From Candidatus Nanopelagicales bacterium (GTDB taxonomy: Bacteria; Actinomycetota; Actinomycetes; S36-B12), in assembly GCA_023264215.1 (NCBI GenBank), contig JALQSY010000098.1:1-6434 (forward strand): a DNA stretch of 6,434 bases, written 5' to 3'. The translations under genes and the position numbers were made by a program. Shown piece after piece: positions 1 to 6,091 of this stretch. Each line of letters begins with the position of its first letter. Positions within the stretch are counted from its first letter, which is position 1. The notes under the pieces were generated by a model. It made no database searches. It was not told the DNA's origin and worked only from the letters and a program-made list of their open reading frames with translations.

Positions 1-1221
1 CTCGGCCGCGAGGTGCGGCTGGCCGTCACCGTCGATCCCGGCATCGCAGCGCCACCGAGCGAGGACGAGATCGACGAGGTCGCCGACGCGACGTACCCCG
101 TGGACGGCGACCTGCTCGATGCGGTGGAGCGCCCCGGATCCGGGTCCCCCGGACCCAGCGGGGATCGGGTGGCCGCGCGCAGCGAGGACGGGCGCCTGAA
201 CGCGAAGTACACCTTCGACACCTTCGTCATCGGCTCGTCCAACCGGTTCGCGCACGCCGCGGCCATCGCCGTGGCCGAGCAGCCCGCCAAGGCCTACAAC
301 CCGCTCTTCGTCTACGGCGGGTCCGGGCTGGGCAAGACCCACCTGCTGCACGCAATCGGGCACTATGCGCGCACCCTGTACAAGGGCACGCGTGTGCGCT
401 ACGTCAGCTCGGAGGAGTTCACCAATGAGTTCATCAACTCGATTCGCGACGACAAGTCCTCGGCGTTCCAGCGCCGCTACCGCGACATCGACATCCTCCT
501 GGTCGATGACATCCAGTTCCTGTCCGGCAAGGTGCAGACCCAGGAGGAGTTCTTCCACACGTTCAACACGCTGCACAACGCGAATAAGCAGATCGTCATC
601 ACTTCAGACCTCGCGCCCAAGCAGCTCCAGGACTTCGAGGACCGCATGCGATCGCGCTTCGAGTGGGGCCTCACGACCGACGTGCAGCCGCCTGACCTCG
701 AGACGCGAATCGCGATCCTGCGCAAGAAGAACGCCCAGGAGCGGCTGCAGGCGCCGCCGGAGGTCCTGGAGTTCATCGCGTCGAAGGTCTCCAGCAACAT
801 CCGTGAGCTCGAAGGGGCGCTGATCCGAGTCACCGCGTTTGCTTCCCTCAACCGATCCGCGGTCGACCTCGGGCTCGCGGAACTCGTCCTGAAGGACCTC
901 TTCCCCACCGATGCCGGCCCGGAGATCACCGCCGCAGAGATCATGACGACGACCGCCGCCTACTTCGGCGTCACCGTCGATGACCTGTGCGGCACCTCCC
1001 GCTCCCGAGTCCTGGTCACAGCCCGGCAGATCGCGATGTACCTGTGCCGTGAGCTCACCGACCTGTCTCTGCCCAAGATCGGCCAGGCCTTCGGTGGACG
1101 CGACCACACGACCGTCATGCACGCCGACCGCAAGATCCGCCAGCTCATCGGCGAGCGCCGCAGCCTGTACAACCAGGTTGCCGATCTCACGGCTCGTATC
1201 AAGTCCCAGTCACGCGCCTAG
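1..1221 (+). CDS. dnaA: Chromosomal replication initiator protein DnaA (5' end missing)
   Basis: DnaA is the AAA+ ATPase that binds DnaA boxes and melts the origin. The reading frame is open from base 1 ([13 protein letters not shown], typical of the end of actinobacterial domain I), so the GTG at 13 is internal and the true start lies upstream. In-window residues: 1-13 end of domain I; about 14-64 an acidic, Pro/Gly-rich domain II linker; about 65-285 the AAA+ domain with Walker A GGSGLGKT (106-113), Walker B LLVDD (166-170), sensor I ITSD (200-203), the arginine-finger segment [11 protein letters not shown] with R219, and sensor II R268 in NIRELEGAL. Domain IV follows, with the DnaA signature [10 protein letters not shown] (366-375) that reads the DnaA box. 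All key residues are intact. It is followed by 428 nt of origin-like DNA and then dnaN, the classic order. Stop TAG at 1219-1221. Confidence 0.98.
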   Translation, partial: LGREVRLAVTVDPGIAAPPSEDEIDEVADATYPVDGDLLDAVERPGSGSPGPSGDRVAARSEDGRLNAKYTFDTFVIGSSNRFAHAAAIAVAEQPAKAYNPLFVYGGSGLGKTHLLHAIGHYARTLYKGTRVRYVSSEEFTNEFINSIRDDKSSAFQRRYRDIDILLVDDIQFLSGKVQTQEEFFHTFNTLHNANKQIVITSDLAPKQLQDFEDRMRSRFEWGLTTDVQPPDLETRIAILRKKNAQERLQAPPEVLEFIASKVSSNIRELEGALIRVTAFASLNRSAVDLGLAELVLKDLFPTDAGPEITAAEIMTTTAAYFGVTVDDLCGTSRSRVLVTARQIAMYLCRELTDLSLPKIGQAFGGRDHTTVMHADRKIRQLIGERRSLYNQVADLTARIKSQSRA

Positions 1222-1237
1222 TCACACCCCTCCCAAG

Positions 1238-1253
1238 GTCACCGGAAGGTCAC
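1238..1253 (+). promoter_or_regulatory. GTCAC-N6-GTCAC direct repeat, possible response-regulator site
   Basis: GTCAC occurs at 1238-1242 and 1249-1253, embedded in the longer repeat AAGGTCAC starting at 1235 and 1246. The 11-bp period is about one helical turn. A third GTCAC overlaps the dnaA stop at 1221-1225. Head-to-tail half-sites with this period are typical of OmpR-family response regulators. The actinobacterial regulator MtrA is known to bind GTCAC-like repeats near the mycobacterial origin. Naming MtrA here is inference from motif and position. Confidence 0.4.
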
Positions 1254-1321
1254 GGCATCCCCAGAATGGGGAATACCTGTGGACAACTCGGCCTACGGCA
1301 TCCACCGCATCCACGGAATCT
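1252..1321 (+). repeat. ACGGCATCC 9-mer repeats in oriC
   Basis: ACGGCATCC occurs exactly at 1252-1260 and 1295-1303, 43 bp apart. The second copy is followed without a gap by ACCGCATCC (1304-1312, 8/9) and ACGGAATCT (1313-1321, 7/9), giving three tandem 9-bp units that run into the DnaA box at 1321. Each exact copy starts 26 bp before a strong DnaA box (1278 and 1321). The sequence between copy and box is not conserved. The units resemble degenerate DnaA sites (ATCCAC core), so they may be low-affinity DnaA sites rather than a separate motif. Confidence 0.5.
1278..1286 (-). promoter_or_regulatory. DnaA box, perfect TTGTCCACA
   Basis: The plus strand reads TGTGGACAA, the complement of TTGTCCACA, the preferred DnaA box of high-GC Actinobacteria. 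It lies 57 nt after the dnaA stop and has the same orientation as the next box, 43 bp away (about four helical turns). Confidence 0.9.
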
Positions 1322-1329
1322 GTGGATAA
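1321..1329 (-). promoter_or_regulatory. DnaA box, perfect TTATCCACA
   Basis: The plus strand reads TGTGGATAA, the complement of the canonical high-affinity box TTATCCACA. It is in helical phase with, and in the same orientation as, the box at 1278-1286. Confidence 0.92.
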
Positions 1330-1400
1330 ACCCGGCGCAAAACGCCCAGCACCCCACAAAAGCGCAGGCCACTCGTGCCCCTGCCCGGGTCGTCCCCACT

Positions 1401-1423
1401 TCCTCCACAACCCCTGTGGAAAC
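1401..1423. promoter_or_regulatory. Inverted pair of weaker DnaA boxes
   Basis: TCCTCCACA (1401-1409, plus strand) and GTTTCCACA (1415-1423, minus strand) each match TTATCCACA at 7 of 9 positions and keep the TCCACA core intact. The cores form the inverted repeat TCCACA-N5-TGTGGA (1404-1409 and 1415-1420). TCGTCCCCA at 1390-1398 is another 7/9 match just upstream, but it breaks the core and is less convincing. These are plausible lower-affinity DnaA sites. Confidence 0.6.
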
Positions 1424-1477
1424 CCATTCCGACGCTGACGTGGCCCGATGCCCCGCATCCCCACCATCCACCGCCGC

Positions 1478-1520
1478 TATGACGATGACGAGTACCTACA
1501 TCTATCCATCCAGAACCACA
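1478..1520. other. Candidate DNA unwinding element
   Basis: These 43 bases are 24/43 (56%) A or T, well above the surrounding GC-rich DNA, and lie between the DnaA-box cluster and dnaN, where an unwinding element would be expected. The patch includes a tandem ATGACG and TATCCATCC. I see no clean 3-nt-periodic DnaA-trio array. The call rests on composition and position only. Confidence 0.4.
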
Positions 1521-1556
1521 GTCCCTGACCCCATCTCTGTGAATTCCCACGCCCCT

Positions 1557-1599
1557 CCCGCATGAGCGGCGGTACCCCTAGCCCCGCATGGGCGGCGAT
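1557..1599 (+). repeat. Twin 17-bp direct repeats with internal dyads upstream of dnaN
   Basis: Bases 1557-1573 and 1583-1599 match at 15 of 17 positions (CCCGCATGrGCGGCGrT), 26 bp apart. Each contains a dyad, CCGC-N4-GCGG, at 1558-1569 and 1584-1595. They end 50 nt before the dnaN start, where operators or promoter elements would lie. They could bind a dimeric regulator of dnaN or be part of the origin. The binding protein is unknown. Confidence 0.45.
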
Positions 1600-1649
1600 G
1601 GCAGGATGACGCGTCTTGGGGCACAGCCGTGCCCTGGTCGGAGGTCACC

Positions 1650-2762
1650 GTGAAGTTCCGCGTCGAGCGCGATGCACTCGCCGATTCCGTGGCGTGGGCT
1701 GCGCGAACGCTCCCGAGTCGCCCTTCCCTGCCGATCCTCGCCGGGCTGCTCCTCGAGACGGACGGTTCCGACCTCATCGTGTCGAGCTTCGACTACGAGA
1801 CATCCTCGCGCGTGGGGATCTCCGCCGACGTGACCGATCACGGACGAGCGCTCGTGCCCGGACGACTGCTGGCCGACATCAGCCGGGCGCTTCCCGCAGC
1901 TCCGGTGAACATCGCCCTCGACGGCACGCGAGTGAGCGTGGTGTGCGGCAAGAGCGCCTTCGCGCTCCCCACCTTCCCTGTCGAGGACTACCCGAGCCTG
2001 CCGACCATGCCGGAGTCTTCAGGGTCGATAGCCGGATCGGAGTTCGCTCACGCGGTGGCGCAGGTGGCCATCGCGGCCGGTCGCGATGACACCCTGCCGA
2101 CCCTCACCGGCATACGGGTCGAGATCGATGGCACCCGGGTCACGCTCGCGGCAACGGATCGCTACCGGCTGGCCGTGCGCGAGTTCACGTGGAACCCGGC
2201 CTCACCCAAGCTCGAGGTCCAGGCACTCGTGCCGGCACGCACACTGGCGGACACCGCGAAGTCCCTTGCCGGGGCGGAGACCGTCAACCTCTCCCTTGCC
2301 GAAGGCGGCGAAGGCCTCATGGGCTTCGAGGGGGATGGCCGACGCACGACGACACGTCTACTCGACGGCGAGTTCCCGAAGTACCGATCCCTGCTTCCTT
2401 CCGAGAGCCTGGCCGTCGCGACCGTCTCCACGGCGCAACTGGTGGATTCGGTCAAGCGCGTCGCCCTCGTGGCCGAACGCAACACACCCGTTCGGCTGGC
2501 CTTCGCCGGCGGTGAGGTGACCTTGCGCGCAGGTGCGGGTGATGAGGCCCAGGCGACGGAGAGCTTGGACTGCACCTTCGATGGCGATGAGATCGACATC
2601 GCCTTCAATCCGCAGTACCTGCTCGACGGGCTCAGCGCCTTGGATGCGGCGGAGACGCGCATGTCGTTCACGCAGTCCACGCGGCCGGCCGTGCTCAGCG
2701 CGGGAAGCGATGACGACGGCGACTATCGCTACCTGCTGATGCCGGTCCGCCTCGCTGGCTGA
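1650..2762 (+). CDS. dnaN: DNA polymerase III beta subunit (sliding clamp)
   Basis: DnaN forms a dimeric ring around DNA that tethers DNA polymerase III and other clamp-binding proteins. The product is 370 aa, normal for actinobacterial clamps, and covers three similar clamp domains of about 120 residues each. Recognisable segments are the N-terminus [21 protein letters not shown] (150-154), ATDRYRLA in the second domain (168-175) and the C-terminus [10 protein letters not shown], which lines the partner-binding pocket. I chose the GTG at 1650 because the family starts with MKFRVERD and because GGAGG at 1640-1644 sits 5 nt upstream. The in-frame GTG at 1629 would add seven unconserved residues and has no ribosome binding site. 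The stop is 10 nt before recF, so the two are probably cotranscribed. No anomalies are visible. Confidence 0.97.
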   Translation: MKFRVERDALADSVAWAARTLPSRPSLPILAGLLLETDGSDLIVSSFDYETSSRVGISADVTDHGRALVPGRLLADISRALPAAPVNIALDGTRVSVVCGKSAFALPTFPVEDYPSLPTMPESSGSIAGSEFAHAVAQVAIAAGRDDTLPTLTGIRVEIDGTRVTLAATDRYRLAVREFTWNPASPKLEVQALVPARTLADTAKSLAGAETVNLSLAEGGEGLMGFEGDGRRTTTRLLDGEFPKYRSLLPSESLAVATVSTAQLVDSVKRVALVAERNTPVRLAFAGGEVTLRAGAGDEAQATESLDCTFDGDEIDIAFNPQYLLDGLSALDAAETRMSFTQSTRPAVLSAGSDDDGDYRYLLMPVRLAG

Positions 2763-2772
2763 GCCCGCACCC

Positions 2773-3912
2773 ATGGCGTCGCTCCCCGACCCCCCGGTGC
2801 TCGTCCGGCACGTCTCGCTTGTCGACGTGCGCAACTATCCGAGCCTCGAGGTCGGTCTCGAGCCGGGGGTCAATGCCTTCGTCGGCGCCAATGGCCAGGG
2901 CAAGACCAATCTGGTGGAGGCCATCGCCTACCTGTCGACCCTGGGCAGCCACCGCGTGGCGACCGACGCACCCCTCATCCGACACGGCGCCGAGCGTGCC
3001 GTGATCAGGGCGGACGTCGTGCGGGACGACCGGTCGCTGCTCCTGGAGATCGAGATCACCGCGGGGCGCGCGAACCGGGCACGGATCAACCGCTCTCCGG
3101 CCGCGAAGGTGCGCGACCTCCTCGGCATCGTCCGCACCGTCGTCTTCGCACCCGAGGACCTTGCCTTGGTCAAGGGCGATCCGAGCGAACGTCGCAGGTT
3201 CCTCGACGACCTCCTCGTGCAGCGCCAGCCGCGGCTGGCCGGCACGCGCACCGACTACGACCGCGTCCTGAAGCAACGCAACGCGCTACTGAAGTCCTCC
3301 GGAACTGCCCGGCGCGCCAACATGGACGAGGTGGTGCGCACCCTGGAGGCCTGGGATGACCAGCTCGCCAGGCTCGGCGCCGAGATCATCACCGCTCGAC
3401 GCGACCTGACCGAGCGCCTCGCGCCACTCGCGGCGGCGGCGTACCAGTCCCTCGTGCCGGGGTCGGACACCATCGCGATGGCCTACAGGTCCGTCGTGGA
3501 CGACGTCGACGCGGCCGATGTCACGGCTGCACTGCTGTCCGAGATGGAGCGCCGGCGCAAGGACGAGCTGGACCGCGGCATCACTCTCGTCGGTCCCCAT
3601 CGCGATGATCTGCTCATGAGTCTCGGCGATGCGCCCATCAAGGGCTACGCCTCCCACGGCGAGTCCTGGTCCGCCGCACTGGCCCTGCGCCTGGCGTCGT
3701 ACGACCTGCTGAGCGACGAGACGGGCGCGCCCGTGCTGGTGCTCGACGACGTCTTCGCCGAGTTGGATGCGCGTCGACGCGCTCACCTGGCCGAAAGAGT
3801 CGCCGGCGCCCCCCAGGTCCTCATCACCGCCGCGGTGGCCGAGGACGTACCCGCCTCGATGAGCGGATCGTGGTTCGACGTCGTGTCAGGCACGGTGACC
3901 CGGCGTGAGTGA
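2773..3912 (+). CDS. recF: DNA replication and repair protein RecF
   Basis: RecF is an SMC/ABC-like ATPase that acts at single-strand gaps and stalled forks and, with RecO and RecR, helps load RecA. The product is 379 aa from ATG 2773. Walker A is GANGQGKT (38-45), followed by [11 protein letters not shown]. Near the C-terminus are GPHRDDL (274-280), the ABC signature region SHGESWS with S294-W299, and Walker B LVLDD (322-326) followed by VFAELD. All ATPase motifs are intact. Neither ATG 2773 nor the alternative GTG 2797 (giving [15 protein letters not shown], closer to some family starts) has a good ribosome binding site. Translation is probably coupled to dnaN, which ends 10 nt upstream, so the first eight residues are uncertain. 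The 3' end overlaps the next gene by 8 nt. Confidence 0.97.
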   Translation: MASLPDPPVLVRHVSLVDVRNYPSLEVGLEPGVNAFVGANGQGKTNLVEAIAYLSTLGSHRVATDAPLIRHGAERAVIRADVVRDDRSLLLEIEITAGRANRARINRSPAAKVRDLLGIVRTVVFAPEDLALVKGDPSERRRFLDDLLVQRQPRLAGTRTDYDRVLKQRNALLKSSGTARRANMDEVVRTLEAWDDQLARLGAEIITARRDLTERLAPLAAAAYQSLVPGSDTIAMAYRSVVDDVDAADVTAALLSEMERRRKDELDRGITLVGPHRDDLLMSLGDAPIKGYASHGESWSAALALRLASYDLLSDETGAPVLVLDDVFAELDARRRAHLAERVAGAPQVLITAAVAEDVPASMSGSWFDVVSGTVTRRE

Positions 3913-4414
3913 CGCAACCGATCCGACAGACACCGATCCGACGGCCACCAGCGACCTGGCGAAGGCCGCGCTGGCTCGCGCGAGGGCCAGCACTCGAGCG
4001 GCGCCGACGAAACCGCCGCAGCGACGCACGCCGCAGTACGGCGACAACCGCGATCCGCAGACCGTTGACGCGGTGCTGCAGGGTTGGCTCCGCGACCACG
4101 GGTACCGCGAGCAGGTGGGCTCCGGATCACTCATCGCCCGATGGCCGGAGATCGTCGGCGAGCAACTTGCGGACCACGTGACTCCTGACTCGGTCCGGGA
4201 GACCGAGGGTGGCCGTGAGCTGCTGCTGCGCGCCGACTCGACCGCGTGGGCCACCCAGGTGCGTCTCATGCTGCCCCAGATCCACGGACGCATCGCCACG
4301 CTTCTCGGCGCCGGCGTCGTCGACCGCATCACCGTGACCGGGCCGGCGCCCCCCAAGCGCTCCATGGGTCCACGCAGGGTGCCCGGCCGGGGACCGCGCG
4401 ACACCTACGGCTGA
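3905..4414 (+). CDS. dciA: DUF721 / DciA-like protein, probable replicative-helicase loader
   Basis: DUF721 proteins related to DciA bind the replicative helicase DnaB and help place it on DNA in bacteria without DnaC or DnaI. The product is 169 aa. Residues 1-50 are a low-complexity, Thr/Asp- then Ala/Arg-rich tail. The DUF721 core is about 53-150, with the hallmark [15 protein letters not shown] (80-94) and a later [17 protein letters not shown] segment. The last 20 residues are basic and Pro-rich. The GTG start at 3905 overlaps the recF stop by 8 nt, implying translational coupling. In most Actinobacteria this gene sits between recF and gyrB as here, but gyrB does not follow. The family call is firm; the helicase-loading role is inferred from studied DciA proteins, since the actinobacterial members are less well characterised. 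Confidence 0.9.
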   Translation: MSDATDPTDTDPTATSDLAKAALARARASTRAAPTKPPQRRTPQYGDNRDPQTVDAVLQGWLRDHGYREQVGSGSLIARWPEIVGEQLADHVTPDSVRETEGGRELLLRADSTAWATQVRLMLPQIHGRIATLLGAGVVDRITVTGPAPPKRSMGPRRVPGRGPRDTYG

Positions 4415-4430
4415 CCCTGGCCGCCCTCGA

Positions 4431-4460
4431 TTAGGTCCCAGCGCGATCACGGCGTACTCT
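4431..4460 (+). promoter_or_regulatory. Tentative rpsF-operon promoter
   Basis: TACTCT at 4455-4460 fits the loose actinobacterial -10 pattern TAnnnT. TTAGGT at 4431-4436, 18 nt upstream, is a poor -35. A start near 4467 would place the whole hairpin leader in the mRNA. The motif is weak. The operon may instead be read from upstream, since I see no terminator between the DUF721 gene and rpsF. Confidence 0.3.
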
Positions 4461-4469
4461 CTACGAGGC

Positions 4470-4550
4470 CTGCCACGCGGCAGCACCACCGGGAGTTCGC
4501 TCCCCACCTCCTGCTCCGGAAAGACCGGAGCCGATGAGCCCAGAGGAGGT
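4470..4550 (+). promoter_or_regulatory. Structured rpsF leader with ribosome-binding-site complement
   Basis: Three perfect hairpins follow one another: CTGCC-N4-GGCAG (4470-4483), GGGAG-TTCG-CTCCC (4491-4504, a stable UUCG loop preceded by ACCACC) and a 7-bp stem, 4513-4519 with 4525-4531, loop AAAGA. ACCTCCT at 4506-4512 is the exact reverse complement of AGGAGGT at 4544-4550, the rpsF ribosome binding site. It directly adjoins the third hairpin, so both could stack as one 14-bp stem with a 12-nt bulge (4532-4543). This would hide the binding site. S6:S18 complexes are known to bind rpsF leaders with a CCG next to a hairpin in other bacteria, and CCG is present at 4489-4491. An autoregulatory role here is inferred. 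Confidence 0.6.
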
Positions 4551-4560
4551 CGGCGACCGC

Positions 4561-4851
4561 ATGCGCCGATATGAAGTCATGGTCATCCTCGACCCCGATC
4601 TCGAGGAGCGCACCGTCGCGCCGTCCCTCGAGACGTTCCTCAACGTCGTCAAGCAGGACGGCGGCTCGGTCGAGAAGGTCGACGTCTGGGGACGTCGCCG
4701 CCTTGCGTACGAGATCGCGCACAAGCCCGAGGGCATCTACGCCGTCCTCGAGGTCACCTCGAGTCCCGCAGCTGTCGCCGAACTCGATCGCCAGCTCAAC
4801 CTCAACGAGGCCGTGCTCCGCACCAAGGTCACGCGCCCGGAGGAGTCGTAG
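4561..4851 (+). CDS. rpsF: 30S ribosomal protein S6
   Basis: S6 binds S18 on the platform of the 30S subunit. The product is 96 aa from ATG 4561, the usual actinobacterial length, beginning [19 protein letters not shown]. Other conserved blocks are [27 protein letters not shown] and [29 protein letters not shown] at 4542-4549 is the likely ribosome binding site, 11 nt upstream, slightly long. An in-frame ATG at 4534 (GGAG three nt upstream) would add nine residues, MSPEEVGDR, that are not typical of the family; I prefer 4561. It heads the rpsF-ssb-rpsR-rplI operon, with ssb only 3 nt after its stop. The leader may hide the binding site, suggesting translational control. Confidence 0.97.
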   Translation: MRRYEVMVILDPDLEERTVAPSLETFLNVVKQDGGSVEKVDVWGRRRLAYEIAHKPEGIYAVLEVTSSPAAVAELDRQLNLNEAVLRTKVTRPEES

Positions 4852-4854
4852 GTC

Positions 4855-5334
4855 ATGGCCGCCGGAGACATCAACGTCACCGTGGTCGGCAACCTGACCA
4901 ACGACCCCGAGCTGCGCTTCACCCCGAGCGGTGCGGCTGTCGCCTCCTTCACCGTGGCGGCGAGTTCGCGCTACCTCGACAAGGCCACGAACGAGTGGAA
5001 GGACAGCGACCCGGTGTTCATGCGCTGCAGCGTGTGGCGCCAGTACGCCGAGAACGTCGCTGAGTCGCTGCAGAAGGGCATGCGCGTGATCGTGCAGGGC
5101 CGGCTGAAGCAGCGCTCCTACGAGACCCGCGAGGGCGAGAAGCGCACCGTCGTGGAGATGGAGGTCGACGACGTCGGCCCCGCACTCCGCTACGCCACCG
5201 CCAAGGTGACACGGACCCAGCGCGGCGACAGCGGCTTCTCCGGCGGCGGCAATGCCGGCGGTGGGGCTCCGGCTGACGATCCGTGGGCCGCACCCAGTGG
5301 CGGCGGAGCCGCCTTCGACGAACCCCCGTTCTGA
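4855..5334 (+). CDS. ssb: Single-stranded DNA-binding protein
   Basis: SSB coats single-stranded DNA in replication, recombination and repair and recruits partner proteins through its C-terminal tip. The product is 159 aa. The OB-fold domain is about residues 1-115, with [21 protein letters not shown] at the N-terminus, then [35 protein letters not shown] and [17 protein letters not shown] strands. A short Gly/Ala-rich linker (about 120-150) follows, shorter than in many actinobacterial SSBs. The tip AFDEPPF keeps the acidic-PPF ending needed for partner binding. GGAGGAG at 4839-4845, inside the end of rpsF, precedes ATG 4855 by 9 nt. Its place between rpsF and rpsR is the standard arrangement. 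A second SSB paralogue elsewhere is possible. Confidence 0.97.
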   Translation: MAAGDINVTVVGNLTNDPELRFTPSGAAVASFTVAASSRYLDKATNEWKDSDPVFMRCSVWRQYAENVAESLQKGMRVIVQGRLKQRSYETREGEKRTVVEMEVDDVGPALRYATAKVTRTQRGDSGFSGGGNAGGGAPADDPWAAPSGGGAAFDEPPF

Positions 5335-5366
5335 CACTGACTTTTGCACACCGAAGGAGTAATGAC

Positions 5367-5624
5367 ATGGGCCAGGGACCACGGCGCGACAAGCGCTCGA
5401 GTGAGCCGGCACGCATCAAGAAGGGCACACCGCTGCTCGCACCGGATGTGACCTACATCGACTACAAGGACGTGAACCTGCTCCGCAAGTTCATCTCCGA
5501 TCGCGGCAAGATCCGCTCGCGCCGCGTGACAGGACTCACCATGCAGCAGCAGCGTGCGGTCGCCAAGGCGGTCAAGAACGCGCGCGAGATGGCGCTGCTG
5601 CCCTACACGAGCACAGCGAGGTAG
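5367..5624 (+). CDS. rpsR: 30S ribosomal protein S18, cysteine-free (zinc-independent) form
   Basis: S18 partners S6 on the 30S platform. The product is 85 aa from ATG 5367, with an excellent ribosome binding site GAAGGAG (5353-5359) 7 nt upstream. An upstream in-frame reading extends into ssb but has no family similarity there. The core [27 protein letters not shown] and the C-terminus [15 protein letters not shown] are typical. The protein has no cysteine or histidine. The usual zinc-binding CxxC before the DYKD block is replaced by LLAPDVT, and the GNCTQHQR motif reads GLTMQQQR (56-63). It is therefore a C-minus S18. In mycobacteria the C-minus paralogue is a separate, zinc-repressed gene, whereas some other Actinobacteria, as here, carry it in this operon. 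It ends 2 nt before rplI. Confidence 0.96.
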   Translation: MGQGPRRDKRSSEPARIKKGTPLLAPDVTYIDYKDVNLLRKFISDRGKIRSRRVTGLTMQQQRAVAKAVKNAREMALLPYTSTAR

Positions 5625-5626
5625 CG

Positions 5627-6070
5627 ATGAAGATCATCCTCACCCAGGCAGTCGACGGTCTAGGCATCCCCGGTGATGTCGTCACCGTCAAGGACGGTTA
5701 CGGCCGCAACTACCTCGTGCCGCGCGGCATGGCGATGCCCTGGACCGCGGGCGGCGAGAAGCAGATCGTGCAGATCAAGCGTGCACGCGATGCCCGCGAG
5801 ATCCGCGACCTGGCTCACGCCAAGGAGGTCAAGGAGCAGCTCGAGGGCCTCACCGTCGTGATCCCGGCACGTGCCGGAGAGACCGGCAAGCTCTTCGGCT
5901 CCATCACCAATGCCGACTTCGTCGCCGCAGTGCGCAAGGCCGGCGGCCCACTCCTGGACAAGCGCTCGGTCGAGGTCTCGCACGTCAAGGCCATCGGCAG
6001 CCACAAGGCGCGCGTGCGGGTGTCACCGGACGTCACGGCGTCGGTGTCCTTCACCGTGACCGCCAACTAG
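5627..6070 (+). CDS. rplI: 50S ribosomal protein L9
   Basis: L9 is an elongated protein bound near the L1 stalk base of the large subunit that helps keep translation accurate. The product is 147 aa, normal length. The N-terminal RNA-binding domain carries the full L9 signature at residues 13-36 (GIPGDVVTVKDGYGRNYLVPRGMA, quoted as blocks GIPGDVVTV, GYGRNYL, PRGMA). A long charged connecting helix spans roughly 43-76, and the C-terminal domain contains GKLFGSITNADFV and HVKAIGSHKARVRVSPDVTA. ATG 5627 lies 2 nt after the rpsR stop, and GAGG at 5618-5621 gives a 5-nt spacing. In many Actinobacteria dnaB follows in this operon; here a strong hairpin terminator and a convergent gene follow instead. 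Confidence 0.97.
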   Translation: MKIILTQAVDGLGIPGDVVTVKDGYGRNYLVPRGMAMPWTAGGEKQIVQIKRARDAREIRDLAHAKEVKEQLEGLTVVIPARAGETGKLFGSITNADFVAAVRKAGGPLLDKRSVEVSHVKAIGSHKARVRVSPDVTASVSFTVTAN

Positions 6071-6091
6071 TTCAGTCCACTGCTCCACCAC

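Larger units (their letters stand above)
1222..1649. other. oriC: Probable chromosomal replication origin (oriC), dnaA-dnaN intergenic region
   Basis: This 428-nt stretch holds no convincing gene. Its position between dnaA and dnaN is the usual oriC site in Actinobacteria. It contains one perfect TTGTCCACA box and one perfect TTATCCACA box, both on the minus strand, an inverted pair of 7/9 boxes, repeated CATCC motifs, a GTCAC direct repeat close to the dnaA stop, an A+T-richer patch at 1478-1520, and two GC-rich dyads before dnaN. I find only two strong boxes, fewer than the large clusters known in Streptomyces, so this is a compact origin or part of one. A dnaN promoter probably also lies here, but I cannot place it. 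That replication starts here is inferred, not shown. Confidence 0.85.

Noticed and set aside
13..15. GTG at 13 as the start of dnaA
   Set aside because: The frame is open to base 1 and the upstream residues LGRE continue the conserved end of domain I, so the gene is cut by the window edge.
1258..1272. TCCCCA-N3-TGGGGA inverted repeat as a dnaA terminator
   Set aside because: It is a short 6-bp stem with no U-run, inside the origin and next to a DnaA box; it may be chance or an origin element.
1491..1511. DnaA-trio-like repeats on the minus strand (GGATGGATAGATG)
   Set aside because: GAT recurs every 4 nt, not every 3 as in DnaA-trios, so the match is not convincing.
1629..1649. Upstream GTG start for dnaN
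   Set aside because: It has no ribosome binding site and adds residues MPWSEVT that the family lacks; GTG 1650 has GGAGG at the right distance.
5283..5366. N-terminal extension of S18 into the end of ssb
   Set aside because: The extension overlaps the conserved SSB tail in another frame, and ATG 5367 has a near-ideal ribosome binding site.
4447..5412. 321-codon minus-strand open frame across rpsF and ssb
   Set aside because: It is a high-GC shadow antisense to two certain genes and resembles no family I know; the same holds for the other long antisense frames over dnaA, dnaN and recF.
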